Assembly: GCA_016342355.1 (NCBI GenBank)
Contig: JAEINP010000014.1
Coordinates: 1 to 64,000, forward strand
Direction: 5' to 3'
From: Desulfatibacillum sp.
GTDB lineage: Bacteria > Desulfobacterota > Desulfobacteria > Desulfobacterales > Desulfatibacillaceae
Length of the DNA stretch: 64,000 bases
Part shown: piece after piece, positions 10,269 through 19,444 of the stretch
Layout of the letters: each line of letters begins with the position of its first letter
How positions within the stretch are numbered: position 1 is the stretch's first letter
Notes under the pieces: generated by a model
What the model saw: the letters and a program-made list of their open reading frames with translations, nothing else
Database searches by the model: none
What the model was told of the DNA's origin: nothing
Position numbers and translations under genes: made by a program

Positions 10269-10958
10269 CTATGCTTCTCCATGTGGGGGCGGGGCCGCAG
10301 GAGCGCCTTCCGGGTTCACCGTGTGGTAAACATGGATCATCCAGACCACGGCGATGATGGGCACAAACAGGTTGATCAGAGGCGTGAGGGTGAGCAGGGT
10401 CATGACGAATCCCCCACCGTACACCGCCAGCTTGTTTTTTGATTCCAGGCGCATGGCCCGGGGCTTGCCCAGATGGTACCCGGCGGCGCTTTCAAAAAAT
10501 TCCCGGCCTAGCAAATAGGTATTCAAGGCCACGGACATGGCGAATCCAATGCCCAACAAGTAAAAGGGTAGGATCAGCATGTTCAGGAAAATGGCCCAGG
10601 CTGTGAATTTGATGTCGTGGATGATGTCTGGCCAGAATCGGGGTCCCCCCTGGCGCACCTGGTCCGGGTAGTAAATCCGCTCCACCCGGTCTATGGCGGT
10701 TTCCTGAAAAACGCCGCCAATCAGCACGGTCAGAGCCGGAAGCATAAACCACCCTCCAATCCCGGTTGCCACGCCCACGGTTCCGGTAATGAGCCAATTG
10801 ATCCAGGCCGCCTGAAAATGAACTAGCCAGTCGGTAAACCATGTGATTACTGCGACAGCCCCAAACACCACAGAAATGGCCAGGGCCGCGCAGGCCAGCA
10901 TGAGCCAGTACAGGCCCGCTTTTTTAACGGAAGCAAAGGTTTTTGCAAATGGGAACAT
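10269..10958 (-). CDS. EI24-domain (CysZ-like) inner membrane protein
   Basis: A 229-residue polytopic membrane protein of the EI24/CysZ-like family. Hydrophobic segments lie near residues 15-40, 55-85, 115-150 and 180-212. The family signature region includes YLLGREFFESAAGYH after the third helix pair, typical of EI24 proteins. Some relatives (CysZ) move sulfate, but most are uncharacterised and no cysteine-synthesis gene is next to it, so no transport substrate is assigned. It is convergent with the dockerin gene, with only 34 bp between the stops. Confidence 0.75.
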   Translation of the reverse strand: MFPFAKTFASVKKAGLYWLMLACAALAISVVFGAVAVITWFTDWLVHFQAAWINWLITGTVGVATGIGGWFMLPALTVLIGGVFQETAIDRVERIYYPDQVRQGGPRFWPDIIHDIKFTAWAIFLNMLILPFYLLGIGFAMSVALNTYLLGREFFESAAGYHLGKPRAMRLESKNKLAVYGGGFVMTLLTLTPLINLFVPIIAVVWMIHVYHTVNPEGAPAAPPPHGEA

Positions 10959-11066
10959 AATAAATCCTGTGATCTTAAAGTCCGACCCCAGAAGGCCGGT
11001 TTTGGGTTAATCCTTGAAAGGGGATAATTTTCTCCCGTTCCGAAACACTGTCCTGGCGCTCGAGCC

Positions 11067-13289
11067 TTACTTATTGCCTATTTCCAGCCAGTAATCCCCA
11101 TGGCCGGACGTGAAAGGGTAGGGCCGGGAGAATTCCTCCTTTTCCTCAATGACGGCTGTCTTTTGATAATACTCCTGGGCCAATGATTCGTTATCCAGGG
11201 CCTCGTAACAGATGGCAAGGTTTTCGTAGATGGAGCCAGTTTCCGGGTGATTTTTGCCATAGACCTGTTCCATAATCCTTCTGGCTTTTTCAAAACAGGG
11301 TAAGGCCTCCTGGTAGTCGTCGAGGTACGTATTTACAATCCCCAATGTGTTCAGGGCGTCTCCGGTTAAATAATGCGTTTCGCCCAGGGCTTCCTCGTAT
11401 ATGGCCACGGCCTGTTCCTGGCAACTTTTCGAGTCTTGGTAATGCTCGGTCTGGAAATGAATTTCAGCCAGCATGCTTATACAGCTGCCCACCTCAGAAT
11501 GATATTTGCCAAAACGATTTTTAAGAATTTTCAGGGCCTGCAAGCATTTTTCTTCCGCCAGTTCGTACTCCTCCAACTTCACGTAGGCCAGCGCCATGTA
11601 ATCCAGGGTGATGCCCACTTCAGCGGAGTCCCTGCCATAGTATCCCTTTTCGAACTCCAAAATTCCTTCCAACACAGCCATTGCCTTCGCCACATTGCCT
11701 TCCGCCATGAGTAAATATGCAAAATTGGTAGCTACAAGGTCCGTATTAGGGCTATTTTCGCCCAATTTTCGGGTGCACGTATCCAGGGCGCTTTCTATGA
11801 GCGGCCTAGCGGTTTCGTATTGGCCCTCATCCATGTACGCCGAGGCTAGCTTGTTTTGAACTGTGGCCACCTGCAAATTATCCGTACCATATAGGGATTT
11901 GCATATCTTTAGTAATTTGTTGTAGGTGTTGATGGCCTGGGAGTGCTTGCCCTGCTGGGACTCGAGTTCCGCTTTTTTTGACAAGACGTCCCCGAGTTGC
12001 TGTAAGCCAACGCCTGGCGTTTGGCTTTGAATAACAGACACCCTGTCAATGAGTTTTTTCGCCATGTCCGGCCTGTTGGTGGTGATGTAGAGATCTGCCA
12101 GTTCCAACATGGCCGTACAGGCCTGGATATTATCCTTGCCCAGGCTTTTTTCATACAAAGAAACGCATTTTGTTAGGTGTTTTTCCGATTCTTCCATCTC
12201 CCCCAGTTTTCGCTTAATGATGCCCAGTCTATAAGAATTGGCTGCGAGAGCCAAATTGTCATAACCATGAAACAGTGTAAGTTTCTCAGCAAGTCCATTT
12301 AAAATTTTTGCAGTTTGTTTCAATACCTCGGGTGAATCGTTTACCTCGGCATAATTCAAATAAGCGGCAGACCATGCGTTATGATCGTTTTTCAACAGAG
12401 GTAGAGCTTTTTCAAAATTGTCTTTTGCCAGGGCGATTTCTCCCGTGTAAAATTGTATGGTTGCCAATCCGGCTAGGGCCTTTCCATAAGATTGCCCTTT
12501 GGCCCGAAAAAGGCCGCTGTCAATCTTTATGGCTTTCTTGTAGGAATCTATTGCACAATCGTAGTCCATCATATGACGGCACATGTCTCCCAAAGAACAA
12601 TAGGTGCTGGCAATCTGAGTGTGGTTAGGCCCAAACGTTTTAATTTGAATGTCCAGGGCCTTCAGGTAATACTCCTTTGCCTCTGGATACCTGCCATAAT
12701 AAGATAAGGCCAACCCCAAAAGGTTAAGGTCTTTCAGATATTGGGGTTCCACAGGGCCATTAATGCCTTCTATCAGAGAGCAGACTTTTTTGTAGCATTC
12801 CGCCATCTTTTCCAAATCAAACGAATCCTGGAAGTTTGAGCCAGCCAAGTGCCAGTAATGCGCCATTTCAGGGTTTTTCGGTCCCAGGAGTTTTTCGAAT
12901 ATGGATAGGAATTTGTTTTGTCTGGCTTCCATCTCTTCCCAACGGTGTATTTCCAAGGATACAGCACTGCAAGCAATGAGCATGAAGCCCATTTCCTCGG
13001 ATTCAGGCCCTTGGTCGTTGGCTATTTCCTGCAGACGCTGCTGGCACAAGCATTCATATTCTTCTGGATCGCAATTTGGGTCCTCACGCCAGTTCACAAT
13101 AAAGGGACTTTTTTCCTTGAAACCTTCCGTTTTTAAAAAGGGACCGTAGTCATATTGGAGGATAGTTTCTCGTCTTATCTGGGGGATGCTGTTCATCCTG
13201 GACGAGCAAGCGGAAATCAGAATAACAAGAATCATTATTGAGACCCTCATACAATAATGGACACCTGACTTCCTGAATATTCTATGCAA
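11067..13289 (-). CDS. TPR-repeat lipoprotein
   Basis: A 740-residue protein made almost wholly of tetratricopeptide repeats of the 42-residue kinesin-light-chain type (for example GSCISMLAEIHFQTEHYQ and TGSIYENLAICYEALDN). The N-terminus has basic residues, a hydrophobic stretch and a lipobox ending ISAC (Cys28), so it is probably a lipoprotein facing the periplasm. The start is TTG at 13289, favoured by the strong GGGAGGAG just upstream; an ATG 13 codons further in (13250) would also preserve the lipobox but has a poorer ribosome site. It is probably a protein-interaction scaffold; no partner is apparent nearby. Confidence 0.85.
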   Translation of the reverse strand: MHRIFRKSGVHYCMRVSIMILVILISACSSRMNSIPQIRRETILQYDYGPFLKTEGFKEKSPFIVNWREDPNCDPEEYECLCQQRLQEIANDQGPESEEMGFMLIACSAVSLEIHRWEEMEARQNKFLSIFEKLLGPKNPEMAHYWHLAGSNFQDSFDLEKMAECYKKVCSLIEGINGPVEPQYLKDLNLLGLALSYYGRYPEAKEYYLKALDIQIKTFGPNHTQIASTYCSLGDMCRHMMDYDCAIDSYKKAIKIDSGLFRAKGQSYGKALAGLATIQFYTGEIALAKDNFEKALPLLKNDHNAWSAAYLNYAEVNDSPEVLKQTAKILNGLAEKLTLFHGYDNLALAANSYRLGIIKRKLGEMEESEKHLTKCVSLYEKSLGKDNIQACTAMLELADLYITTNRPDMAKKLIDRVSVIQSQTPGVGLQQLGDVLSKKAELESQQGKHSQAINTYNKLLKICKSLYGTDNLQVATVQNKLASAYMDEGQYETARPLIESALDTCTRKLGENSPNTDLVATNFAYLLMAEGNVAKAMAVLEGILEFEKGYYGRDSAEVGITLDYMALAYVKLEEYELAEEKCLQALKILKNRFGKYHSEVGSCISMLAEIHFQTEHYQDSKSCQEQAVAIYEEALGETHYLTGDALNTLGIVNTYLDDYQEALPCFEKARRIMEQVYGKNHPETGSIYENLAICYEALDNESLAQEYYQKTAVIEEKEEFSRPYPFTSGHGDYWLEIGNK

Positions 13290-13781
13290 TATACTCCTCC
13301 CTTTTTAGAATCTGCTAAACTCTCAACCTTCGAAAGGTGTATTCCATTCCCTTTTCCGAGAAGTATATCATGCCCATCGGTATCAGGACAGGGATTGGAG
13401 ATTCCTACCTGTTCCCGTTGTTTATCCACTTTGTATTTGCGAAGCGCAGGCAAAAAAATGAGACGCCAACAAAGCAATGGCTAACGTACAAACAACGCAA
13501 TTGAACATCCGGGAGCGATCAATGGGCATATGCTTTCCTCTTGTATCCTGCGGGCGACAAATCGGGCATGGGTTTCAGATAGCAAAATATAGCCTAATGC
13601 CTTATTAATACCGTGTTTGTCCTGATTTTTCAAGGGTGACATGCTGGGATTGTGTGAGGAATGTGTCGCACGTAATGCCGCGAGGGGGCCTTTAAGACAA
13701 AATGGCTCCGAAGATCGTTTTCCGCCTTCGAAGCCTTTTCATTTTTGTCTGTTTGCTGCCGCTTGGATTCCGGCTTTCGCC
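13290..13781. other. Intergenic region without recognisable gene
   Basis: About 490 bp lies between the TPR lipoprotein start and the stop of the ArsR-fusion gene. It should hold the lipoprotein promoter, read leftward, and the 3' end of the ArsR transcript. No convincing ORF, RNA or repeat is visible. Confidence 0.45.
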
Positions 13782-14759
13782 TTAGCCCGTTTTTGTCTTG
13801 GGCGCGCGGTTGTATCCCTTGTCACCGTACGGCTGGAGTTTTTCCAGCCAAAGGTCCAGGAGCACGGCCACGTCCTTTGCATAATCGTAGGCCGGGTCTT
13901 TGTGCTGCTCCACGGATTCCAGGACTTCAAAGGAAAAATTTTCATCGCCCAATTCCCTGTAATCGTACAAAAGCTCTTCGTTCCTGTGAGAGCCCAGTTT
14001 CAATTCCGACCGATGCCTCCGGGCCAGGGCCTCCACGTTCAGGCTTCCGGCCAAAAAAATCTTTCCGTTCACCTTGTTGGTGATTTTGCATATTCCGGGG
14101 GCCGTGAAGGTCTCCAGATATTCCTGCTTCAATGCTTTGCGCCTGTCCATTGCCTTTTCCTTTTTTCTTTGATTTGGCCTGTCATGCGATTGTTGTGCGC
14201 TCTCGTTTGCATCCGCCAAACGGTATACGCCGTCCTGTCTTTCCATGATCCCGGTGTCGATCATCTCCCGCCGGATGGTGCAGTAATCAGAAAATGCCGG
14301 TTCAATCAGGGCATTGACTTCCTGTTCCGTGTACTCGGTCCCTTTGTGGAACCGTTTGGCGATCTCATATAGAACAATGAGCCGTTTTTTGTGCTGGGAG
14401 GGCATTCTTTCCAATCTGCCGTTCCTGAAAAAAACGTCCAGAACCCGTTTGCGATAATTCCGGATTCTGGCTTCCTGGGTTTGGCTTTCCAGGTTTTGAA
14501 AGCAGACCAGGGATTTCAGGGTGGCCTCAAATTTTTCCTCTCGCACCCGGTACATCACATAATATTGCTCTTTTTTCTTTTCCACCAAACCGGCGGCTTC
14601 CAGCTTTTTCAGGTGATGGGACACCGTGGACACCGCCAGGTTCAGGCGTTGGGCGATCTCCTCCACGTACTGGGCGTTTGTAAACAGGGACTGGATGATC
14701 TTCAGCCGGGACTCGTCCGCCAGGGCTTTGAGAAGGGTAACGCTATGATGAATTTCCAT
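13782..14759 (-). CDS. ArsR-type HTH / DUF2087 / GIY-YIG-like fusion regulator
   Basis: A 325-residue three-part protein. Residues 1-85 form an ArsR-family winged helix (LKALADESRLKIIQSL, then NLAVSTVSHHLKKLEAAGLV as the recognition helix). Residues about 105-180 match DUF2087 (DVFFRNGRLERMPSQHKKR to CTIRREMIDTGIMER). Residues about 205-300 resemble a GIY-YIG module (PGICKITNKVNGKIFLAG, GSHRNEELLYDYRELG, FSFEVLE). The first catalytic triplet is GIC rather than GIY and the second is IFLAG, so nuclease activity is doubtful. No cysteine metal site typical of ArsR proper is seen. A TTCGA-N6-TCGAA palindrome just upstream suggests autoregulation. Confidence 0.85.
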   Translation of the reverse strand: MEIHHSVTLLKALADESRLKIIQSLFTNAQYVEEIAQRLNLAVSTVSHHLKKLEAAGLVEKKKEQYYVMYRVREEKFEATLKSLVCFQNLESQTQEARIRNYRKRVLDVFFRNGRLERMPSQHKKRLIVLYEIAKRFHKGTEYTEQEVNALIEPAFSDYCTIRREMIDTGIMERQDGVYRLADANESAQQSHDRPNQRKKEKAMDRRKALKQEYLETFTAPGICKITNKVNGKIFLAGSLNVEALARRHRSELKLGSHRNEELLYDYRELGDENFSFEVLESVEQHKDPAYDYAKDVAVLLDLWLEKLQPYGDKGYNRAPKTKTG

Positions 14760-14781
14760 GATCGCCTCTCTTGTAAATTAA

Positions 14782-14797
14782 TTCGACATCTATCGAA
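14782..14797. promoter_or_regulatory. Candidate ArsR-type operator
   Basis: A perfect inverted repeat, TTCGA (14782-14786) and TCGAA (14793-14797) with a 6-bp spacer, lies 22 bp upstream of the ArsR-fusion start codon. Size and placement fit an autoregulatory ArsR/SmtB dimer site. Binding is inferred. Confidence 0.5.
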
Positions 14798-14848
14798 ATA
14801 AATAATCTAAGGTCAGCGCCTTGTCAATCTGTTTTTATGGATATGGAA

Positions 14849-15174
14849 TTAGTTTCTTCGAGACTTATTGCCGGACCGGACCAGTCTCTTGATGGACAAG
14901 CCCTGGACCAGGATGGAGAAGACTACCACGGCATAGGTCATGGTGAGGATTAGCTCCCGGTTGCATTCCTTGGGCAGGGAAAGGGCCAGGGCTACGGATA
15001 TGCCGCCCCGGAGCCCTCCCCAGGTCATGATGGAGATGGTTTTGGGGACGAATATGGTCGCCAGTTGCGCAGGATCATCACCGGCCCGCCCACGCTCATA
15101 AGCCGGGCCAGGAGCACCACTGGAATGGCCAGAACCCCGGGCAGCATAAATGGTCCCTGGAATGCAATACTCAT
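14849..15174 (-). pseudogene. Remnant of CPA1-family Na+/H+ antiporter (C-terminal part, frameshifted)
   Basis: Minus-strand translation gives AIPVVLLARLMSVGGPVMIL in one frame and, after a frameshift near 15075, VPKTISIMTWGGLRGGIS, then VALALSLPKECNRELILTM, in another, ending at the stop at 14849. WGGLRGGISVALALSLP is the hallmark C-terminal helix of NhaP/CPA1 antiporters. Only about 100 residues remain of a protein that is normally 400 or more, and the two parts are in different frames. The upstream sequence shows no further homology, so the gene is both truncated and frameshifted. It is a decayed gene, not a functional transporter. Confidence 0.75.
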
Positions 15175-15246
15175 AGGTATTTGATTTATTGGTTTTTAAT
15201 TTTCACAAAATAATTTTTATGAAATCATCAATACTGATTTCCAGGG

Positions 15247-17184
15247 TCAAAAATAAAGGTGGAAGGAAAGGTCTATCCGGGTGCGGGAAAAATCCCGGGC
15301 ATCCATAAACAGGGCCTTGGCGTGAAATCCCGTGTTTTGGGAAGTGGCAAAGGTGGATTCGGCGGACCAGTTCAGGGCTGTATGGCTGTCCCCCAACGCG
15401 TAACGGGTCCCTTTTGCTTCCAGGCGCACACGCCACCACGGGGCGGGTTCGGCCAGTACTCCCATGCGGAGTCCCGGGCCAGCCCCGTAGCCCATGTCCC
15501 AACCCGGAGTGGCGGCGAAGTCGGCTTCGGCCAGCAAGTATCCCAGGCCGAGCGGTCCCAAATCCTTTGAAATACCGCCCCCCATATTGAACACATAGGC
15601 CGCGCCCTGGTTTCCGTCCTTTTCCATCATCTGGTGAAAACCTGTGCCGATCCTCCAGGACAGGGATTTAAACACATCGTCCCTTGGGGCCAGGGAAAAG
15701 ATGTCCAAAAGGTCCAGTTGGTGCAAATCCACCCGGCCTTTTTCAGGGAAGTAATCCAGGGACGTGTTCAAAGCCAATATCTGAGCGCCTTTTTCATATC
15801 CCCGGAGATTGTCGTCAAACCCGTGAAACAGGGGACGCCAACCCAGCCGCACAAAACCCTCTCCGTCGTCCGTTCCTCCTCCCAACCAGATTTTGGAAGA
15901 CAAATGGCCTGAATCCGGGCTGGCCGGTTCGGGAAGGGGAGGGGCCTCTTGTTTTCCCAGGCTGCTTCGGGCGGCCAGGACAGAGCGATATCGTTCCGTA
16001 TAGGTTTCCACGGGCATGACCTTCCGGGTGTACCGGTAGGATATGATTTCCGTGGCAAGGTCCAGGGTTTGGGCTGCTTTTGTGTCGGAAGCGCCGGGCG
16101 CAACTTCAGCGACAGGGTCGATTTTTCCCTCTGCGATTTTCAGGGCCAAAGCCCTTTCATGACGGTTCAGTCCATTTTTCAGGTGGTTGACACGGGTCAT
16201 TTTGGAAGGCCGGTAAGCGGGAGCATTGGTTATGAACCCATCCTTTTGCATAAGCCGGACCGTATCCACGGGGACGGCCACATAGGGGCATTGATTGGCA
16301 AGGTCAGAACCGGGCCGGGCGGCATCCACCAGATACAAAAGGTTAAAGGCGCAATTTTCGTCCAGGAAATAATAGTCGGAGTGGATGTTGTCCAACTCGT
16401 AGAGATGGAGGAGCATCCGGCGCAATTCCTCCTTGGTCAGGTTAAGGGGATATTCCCACATATCCCGGTGCGCCACGTCGCTGTATTCCTGGATTTTTTC
16501 GTAATAGGGCAGCATGGAAAAATAGCCCTGGTAACCCCCGAAAAGCCCCTGGAAGGCGTAAATGGGTCCCCAGGCGGGACCCGTAACCGCGCTGTAATTG
16601 ATGGCGTGTGCCAGCAGCCTGCCCTGGCCTTTGGTTTCCACGGCCAATAGGGTGTGGCCGAACATGGAGGCCGGGCTGTTGATGTGGGCGGTGGGGAAAA
16701 TAAGCACGGCGGAGTCCGGCTGGATTTGGGAGTAGATTTCCTCAAACCGGGGGCATTCCTTTATGGGAAACGCGGAAGCTGCCGGGCCGATTTTTTGGGC
16801 GATCCAGGCGAACCGGGCTGGAAAACGGCACACGGGATGGATGACATCCTGTTCCAAAGGCTGGAAAAACGCGGTAATAGCGGTCTGTAATTCCGCTTTG
16901 GGATTGGTTTTTCCATCCGGCGCCAGGAAGAAATTCGGGTCGTCCACCCGGCTAGTGAAGCCCTTGCCTGCTTTTTGGTAATGGAGAAGCACATGCCAGT
17001 ATGGATCATCCTGGAGTTCCATGGCTTGGGCCTTGGACAGGATTTCGCTTTGGGCGGGTTCCGGGGTTGCATGGCCCCAGGCAGGCAATAGCATGGCCAT
17101 GAGCAGGCAACAAAAAAAGGGAGAGCGCCGCAATAGGGCATGCAGCGTTCTCCCTTGTATCATTTTCAAATCGTTTTTTCCCAC
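15247..17184 (-). CDS. DUF4105 (Lnb-like periplasmic) envelope protein
   Basis: A 645-residue exported protein. A signal peptide ends near WGHATPEP (about residue 40). The N-terminal half carries the DUF4105/Lnb periplasmic-domain hallmark INSPASMFGHTLLAVE and HRDMWEYPLNLT. The C-terminal 230 residues are rich in alternating aromatic/glycine strands ending in DLSFHLYF, which looks like an outer-membrane beta-barrel or beta-rich tail. The start is GTG at 17184, overlapping the preceding gene's TAG stop (TAGTG), so translation is probably coupled; an ATG at 17163 is the alternative. Related proteins are uncharacterised in most bacteria; a role in envelope lipid or peptidoglycan processing is only a guess. 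Confidence 0.8.
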   Translation of the reverse strand: MGKNDLKMIQGRTLHALLRRSPFFCCLLMAMLLPAWGHATPEPAQSEILSKAQAMELQDDPYWHVLLHYQKAGKGFTSRVDDPNFFLAPDGKTNPKAELQTAITAFFQPLEQDVIHPVCRFPARFAWIAQKIGPAASAFPIKECPRFEEIYSQIQPDSAVLIFPTAHINSPASMFGHTLLAVETKGQGRLLAHAINYSAVTGPAWGPIYAFQGLFGGYQGYFSMLPYYEKIQEYSDVAHRDMWEYPLNLTKEELRRMLLHLYELDNIHSDYYFLDENCAFNLLYLVDAARPGSDLANQCPYVAVPVDTVRLMQKDGFITNAPAYRPSKMTRVNHLKNGLNRHERALALKIAEGKIDPVAEVAPGASDTKAAQTLDLATEIISYRYTRKVMPVETYTERYRSVLAARSSLGKQEAPPLPEPASPDSGHLSSKIWLGGGTDDGEGFVRLGWRPLFHGFDDNLRGYEKGAQILALNTSLDYFPEKGRVDLHQLDLLDIFSLAPRDDVFKSLSWRIGTGFHQMMEKDGNQGAAYVFNMGGGISKDLGPLGLGYLLAEADFAATPGWDMGYGAGPGLRMGVLAEPAPWWRVRLEAKGTRYALGDSHTALNWSAESTFATSQNTGFHAKALFMDARDFSRTRIDLSFHLYF

Positions 17185-17642
17185 TACATTACGGCTTCAA
17201 TGTTCCTGAGAACGTCGGTGTGGTTCACCTGGGAAGAAGGATAGATGGCGGAAAAATTATTCTGCAGCGCTGAATAGAGCACAGGCCGTTGCTCGGAAGG
17301 AACTTCCATGAGCGTTGCCAGGGTGTCCAGGTATTCGCCTTGTCCCTTGGCAATGTCGGCGGCCAGGTTGTCCATGTTGTCGGCCACAAAGGTGTTGATT
17401 TTTTCGTTGTACACGATGCTGTCCGGCCTGTCGCAATTGGAGGTTCCCGAGCTCATGCCAAAAAGCTGGTTGGCGAAACATCCGTTAAGGGTGGCGGCAA
17501 AGGTTTGGGAAACCAGAGATTCGTTGTTCTCGATCACCATGGAGCCCAATCCGCATCCGTAATTGTCCTGTCCGGCGACAGCCATTGGGGTAACAGCCAG
17601 GAAAATACACAAACCAGCAGCCGTCAGTAGACCTTTTTTCAT
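17184..17642 (-). CDS. DUF3015 family secreted protein
   Basis: A 152-residue exported protein. MKKGLLTAAGLCIFLAV with an AVAG cleavage site is a clear signal peptide. The mature part contains NYGCGLGSMVIEN and FANQLFGMSSGTSNC, the DUF3015 pattern with conserved cysteines. The start at 17642 has AGGAGG six bases upstream; the open frame extends to 17930 but nothing supports it as coding. The stop overlaps the start of the DUF4105 gene by one base, so the two are co-translated and probably act together in the periplasm or outer membrane. The molecular function is unknown. Confidence 0.85.
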   Translation of the reverse strand: MKKGLLTAAGLCIFLAVTPMAVAGQDNYGCGLGSMVIENNESLVSQTFAATLNGCFANQLFGMSSGTSNCDRPDSIVYNEKINTFVADNMDNLAADIAKGQGEYLDTLATLMEVPSEQRPVLYSALQNNFSAIYPSSQVNHTDVLRNIEAVM

Positions 17643-17896
17643 CGTTCCTCCTTGAATTGTTTTTGTTAGAGTTAAACATGGAATTTTTTTTATGGATATG
17701 GCATACATTAGCAATGTAAAAATAGCAACATGAAAAGGGTAGAGGCATCTCGCTAAGGAAGGAATTTTTGTGGCAAGGATACTGATAGCATGGGCAGTTT
17801 TTTGACTGTCCGAGTCATGACGCATGCCCTGCCTTACAGACCCCCGGAAGTCCTGACTATTCACGCTTAGCCCCAGCAGGTTATTAAGGAATTCCC

Positions 17897-18601
17897 ATGA
17901 CAAGATTTTGGAGATTTTTTTGTAAAACATTGGCTCTGGCAGTTGTCACTCTCCTTAGTCTGAGCTGCTTTGGGGCAACCCAGGTCAGGGCCTTTGAAAT
18001 GTCCGTGGACATGAACGCCCTCATATACCAAACCCAAAAGGCTTCGCGGGCTATGGACGACGTGCTCCTGGCATGGTGGGTGCCTCAGGAGCTTTGGCTC
18101 ATGTTTCTAAGCCGGACGCCCGGGGTGGATAAAGCCAAAAGGCAGGAGTACCTGGCTGTGATGGACCCCTATATGGTTTTTCTGGTGGTTGACGGTCAAA
18201 TTCAAGGGGATGGCACAGCCCTATTCCGGAATCGTGAGGAACTTATAAAGACCTTAGGACTGGAAGACAAGGAGGGGAACACCTATCAAACCCTTGAGGA
18301 GGCCAAAATCAGCCAGGAGGCCAAGGATTTCCTTTCAAAGGTTTTTCCCTTTTTTGCACGGAATCTGGGGCCTTTGGGCGCCAATTTGCATTATGCCATA
18401 TTCAGTTCCCGGGACAAGAGTGGAAAGCCCATTGCCAATGCATTCCAGGACAGCACCTTTGTGCTTCACATGCAAAGGCGTTCGTTCCGATGGAGAACTC
18501 CTTTGGGGGCTTTGGTCCCGCCCAAACGCTGCCCGGAAACCGGGGAGGAATTGGATGGAAGCTGGAAATACAATCCCTGGAGCGGCGTCAAGCTGGATTG
18601 A
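17897..18601 (+). CDS. Secreted protein of unknown function
   Basis: A 234-residue exported protein that I do not recognise. Residues 1-33 form a signal peptide (basic start, hydrophobic core, VRAFEM after cleavage). The mature protein is mixed alpha/beta with a tryptophan-rich start (LLAWWVPQELWLM) and ends with PKRCPETGEELDG, a half zinc-knuckle-like Cys-Pro element with only one cysteine. It is transcribed divergently from the DUF3015/DUF4105 pair across 254 bp, so shared regulation is possible. The start follows an AAGGAATTCCC stretch. Confidence 0.75.
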   Translation: MTRFWRFFCKTLALAVVTLLSLSCFGATQVRAFEMSVDMNALIYQTQKASRAMDDVLLAWWVPQELWLMFLSRTPGVDKAKRQEYLAVMDPYMVFLVVDGQIQGDGTALFRNREELIKTLGLEDKEGNTYQTLEEAKISQEAKDFLSKVFPFFARNLGPLGANLHYAIFSSRDKSGKPIANAFQDSTFVLHMQRRSFRWRTPLGALVPPKRCPETGEELDGSWKYNPWSGVKLD

Positions 18602-18632
18602 TTTTGCCCCTGAGTCCATTCCTGATAATTGT

Positions 18633-19034
18633 TTATGGCTGTTTTAGAAGTTCTTTGATGGCGGTGAGCAGATCCTCCCTGCTCAGTGGTTTTTTGAAAG
18701 TCCTACGGGCGCCGCAACGGGAAGCAATGGACAGGTATTCCGCGGCTTTCCCGTCCCATCCGGTCGTGCCTCCGCCTGATATGGCGATGACCTTCAATTC
18801 CGGGAAATCCCGGCAAATTTCCATGATGGTGATCATCCCCTCCTTTTTGGGCATGACCATATCTGTAATTACGAGGTCTGCAGGATTTTTTTTTAACAAA
18901 TCCATGGCCACTTCCCCGTTTTCCGCAGATTCCACCTCGTATCCCTGGCGCTCAAGCATTTGCGTGAGCATTTCCCTTACAGGACGTTCGTCATCAATTA
19001 CCAGGATTCTTGGCGCCGAATATCCAAATCCCAT
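18633..19034 (-). CDS. Single-domain response regulator
   Basis: A 133-residue stand-alone receiver domain. It has the acidic pocket (LVIDDERP), the phosphoacceptor Asp in DLVITDMVMPKKEG, the conserved Ser/Thr in VIAISGGGTT, and Lys in TFKKPLS. No output domain is present, so it would act as a phosphate relay or by protein contact. The start at 19034 (MGFGYSAPR) is preferred over 19133 because the extra residues are low-complexity and the receiver begins right after it; GGGAG precedes it. It resembles the receiver at 20148 (shared ISGGG and KP segments), suggesting a paralogous pair. Confidence 0.85.
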   Translation of the reverse strand: MGFGYSAPRILVIDDERPVREMLTQMLERQGYEVESAENGEVAMDLLKKNPADLVITDMVMPKKEGMITIMEICRDFPELKVIAISGGGTTGWDGKAAEYLSIASRCGARRTFKKPLSREDLLTAIKELLKQP

Positions 19035-19444
19035 TCTCCCGAGGCTCCCCCGAATTATTGGTCTCCTTTTTGCCTGATAAGCAGTCCTATAGCAATGACA
19101 ACTTGTCTGGCGAAAAAGGAAGGTTGTTTGCAAAAAAAAAATCCTGCTTCAAGCCCCATGGTCCGGAGGCAGGCCACCTGATCGAGGTCTCAATAGCACG
19201 GGGCAGCCCGGACTGTCCATGTCATTTTATGCCCTTTGTTAACTGTGCAATCCAATTTTGCCCCAACCCCGTGGAATCCTTGATCCCGGATGATCGTGGT
19301 TCCGGAAAAATAATCCTGGTGAAGCCGGACAAAGCATCCTGAAAACTGGACACATGTTATATTTCATGGTAGCACTACACAAATTTATTCCAGGCATTCC
19401 TATGGGAATCCCAGGCTGCCCTTTTCAGTCCATCGGAGGAAAAT
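19035..19444. other. Intergenic region between divergent genes
   Basis: 410 bp between the receiver gene, read leftward, and the ATP-grasp gene, read rightward. It must hold both promoters. Short frames are present but have no recognisable content, and no clear sigma-70 pair, RNA gene or repeat was identified. Confidence 0.4.
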
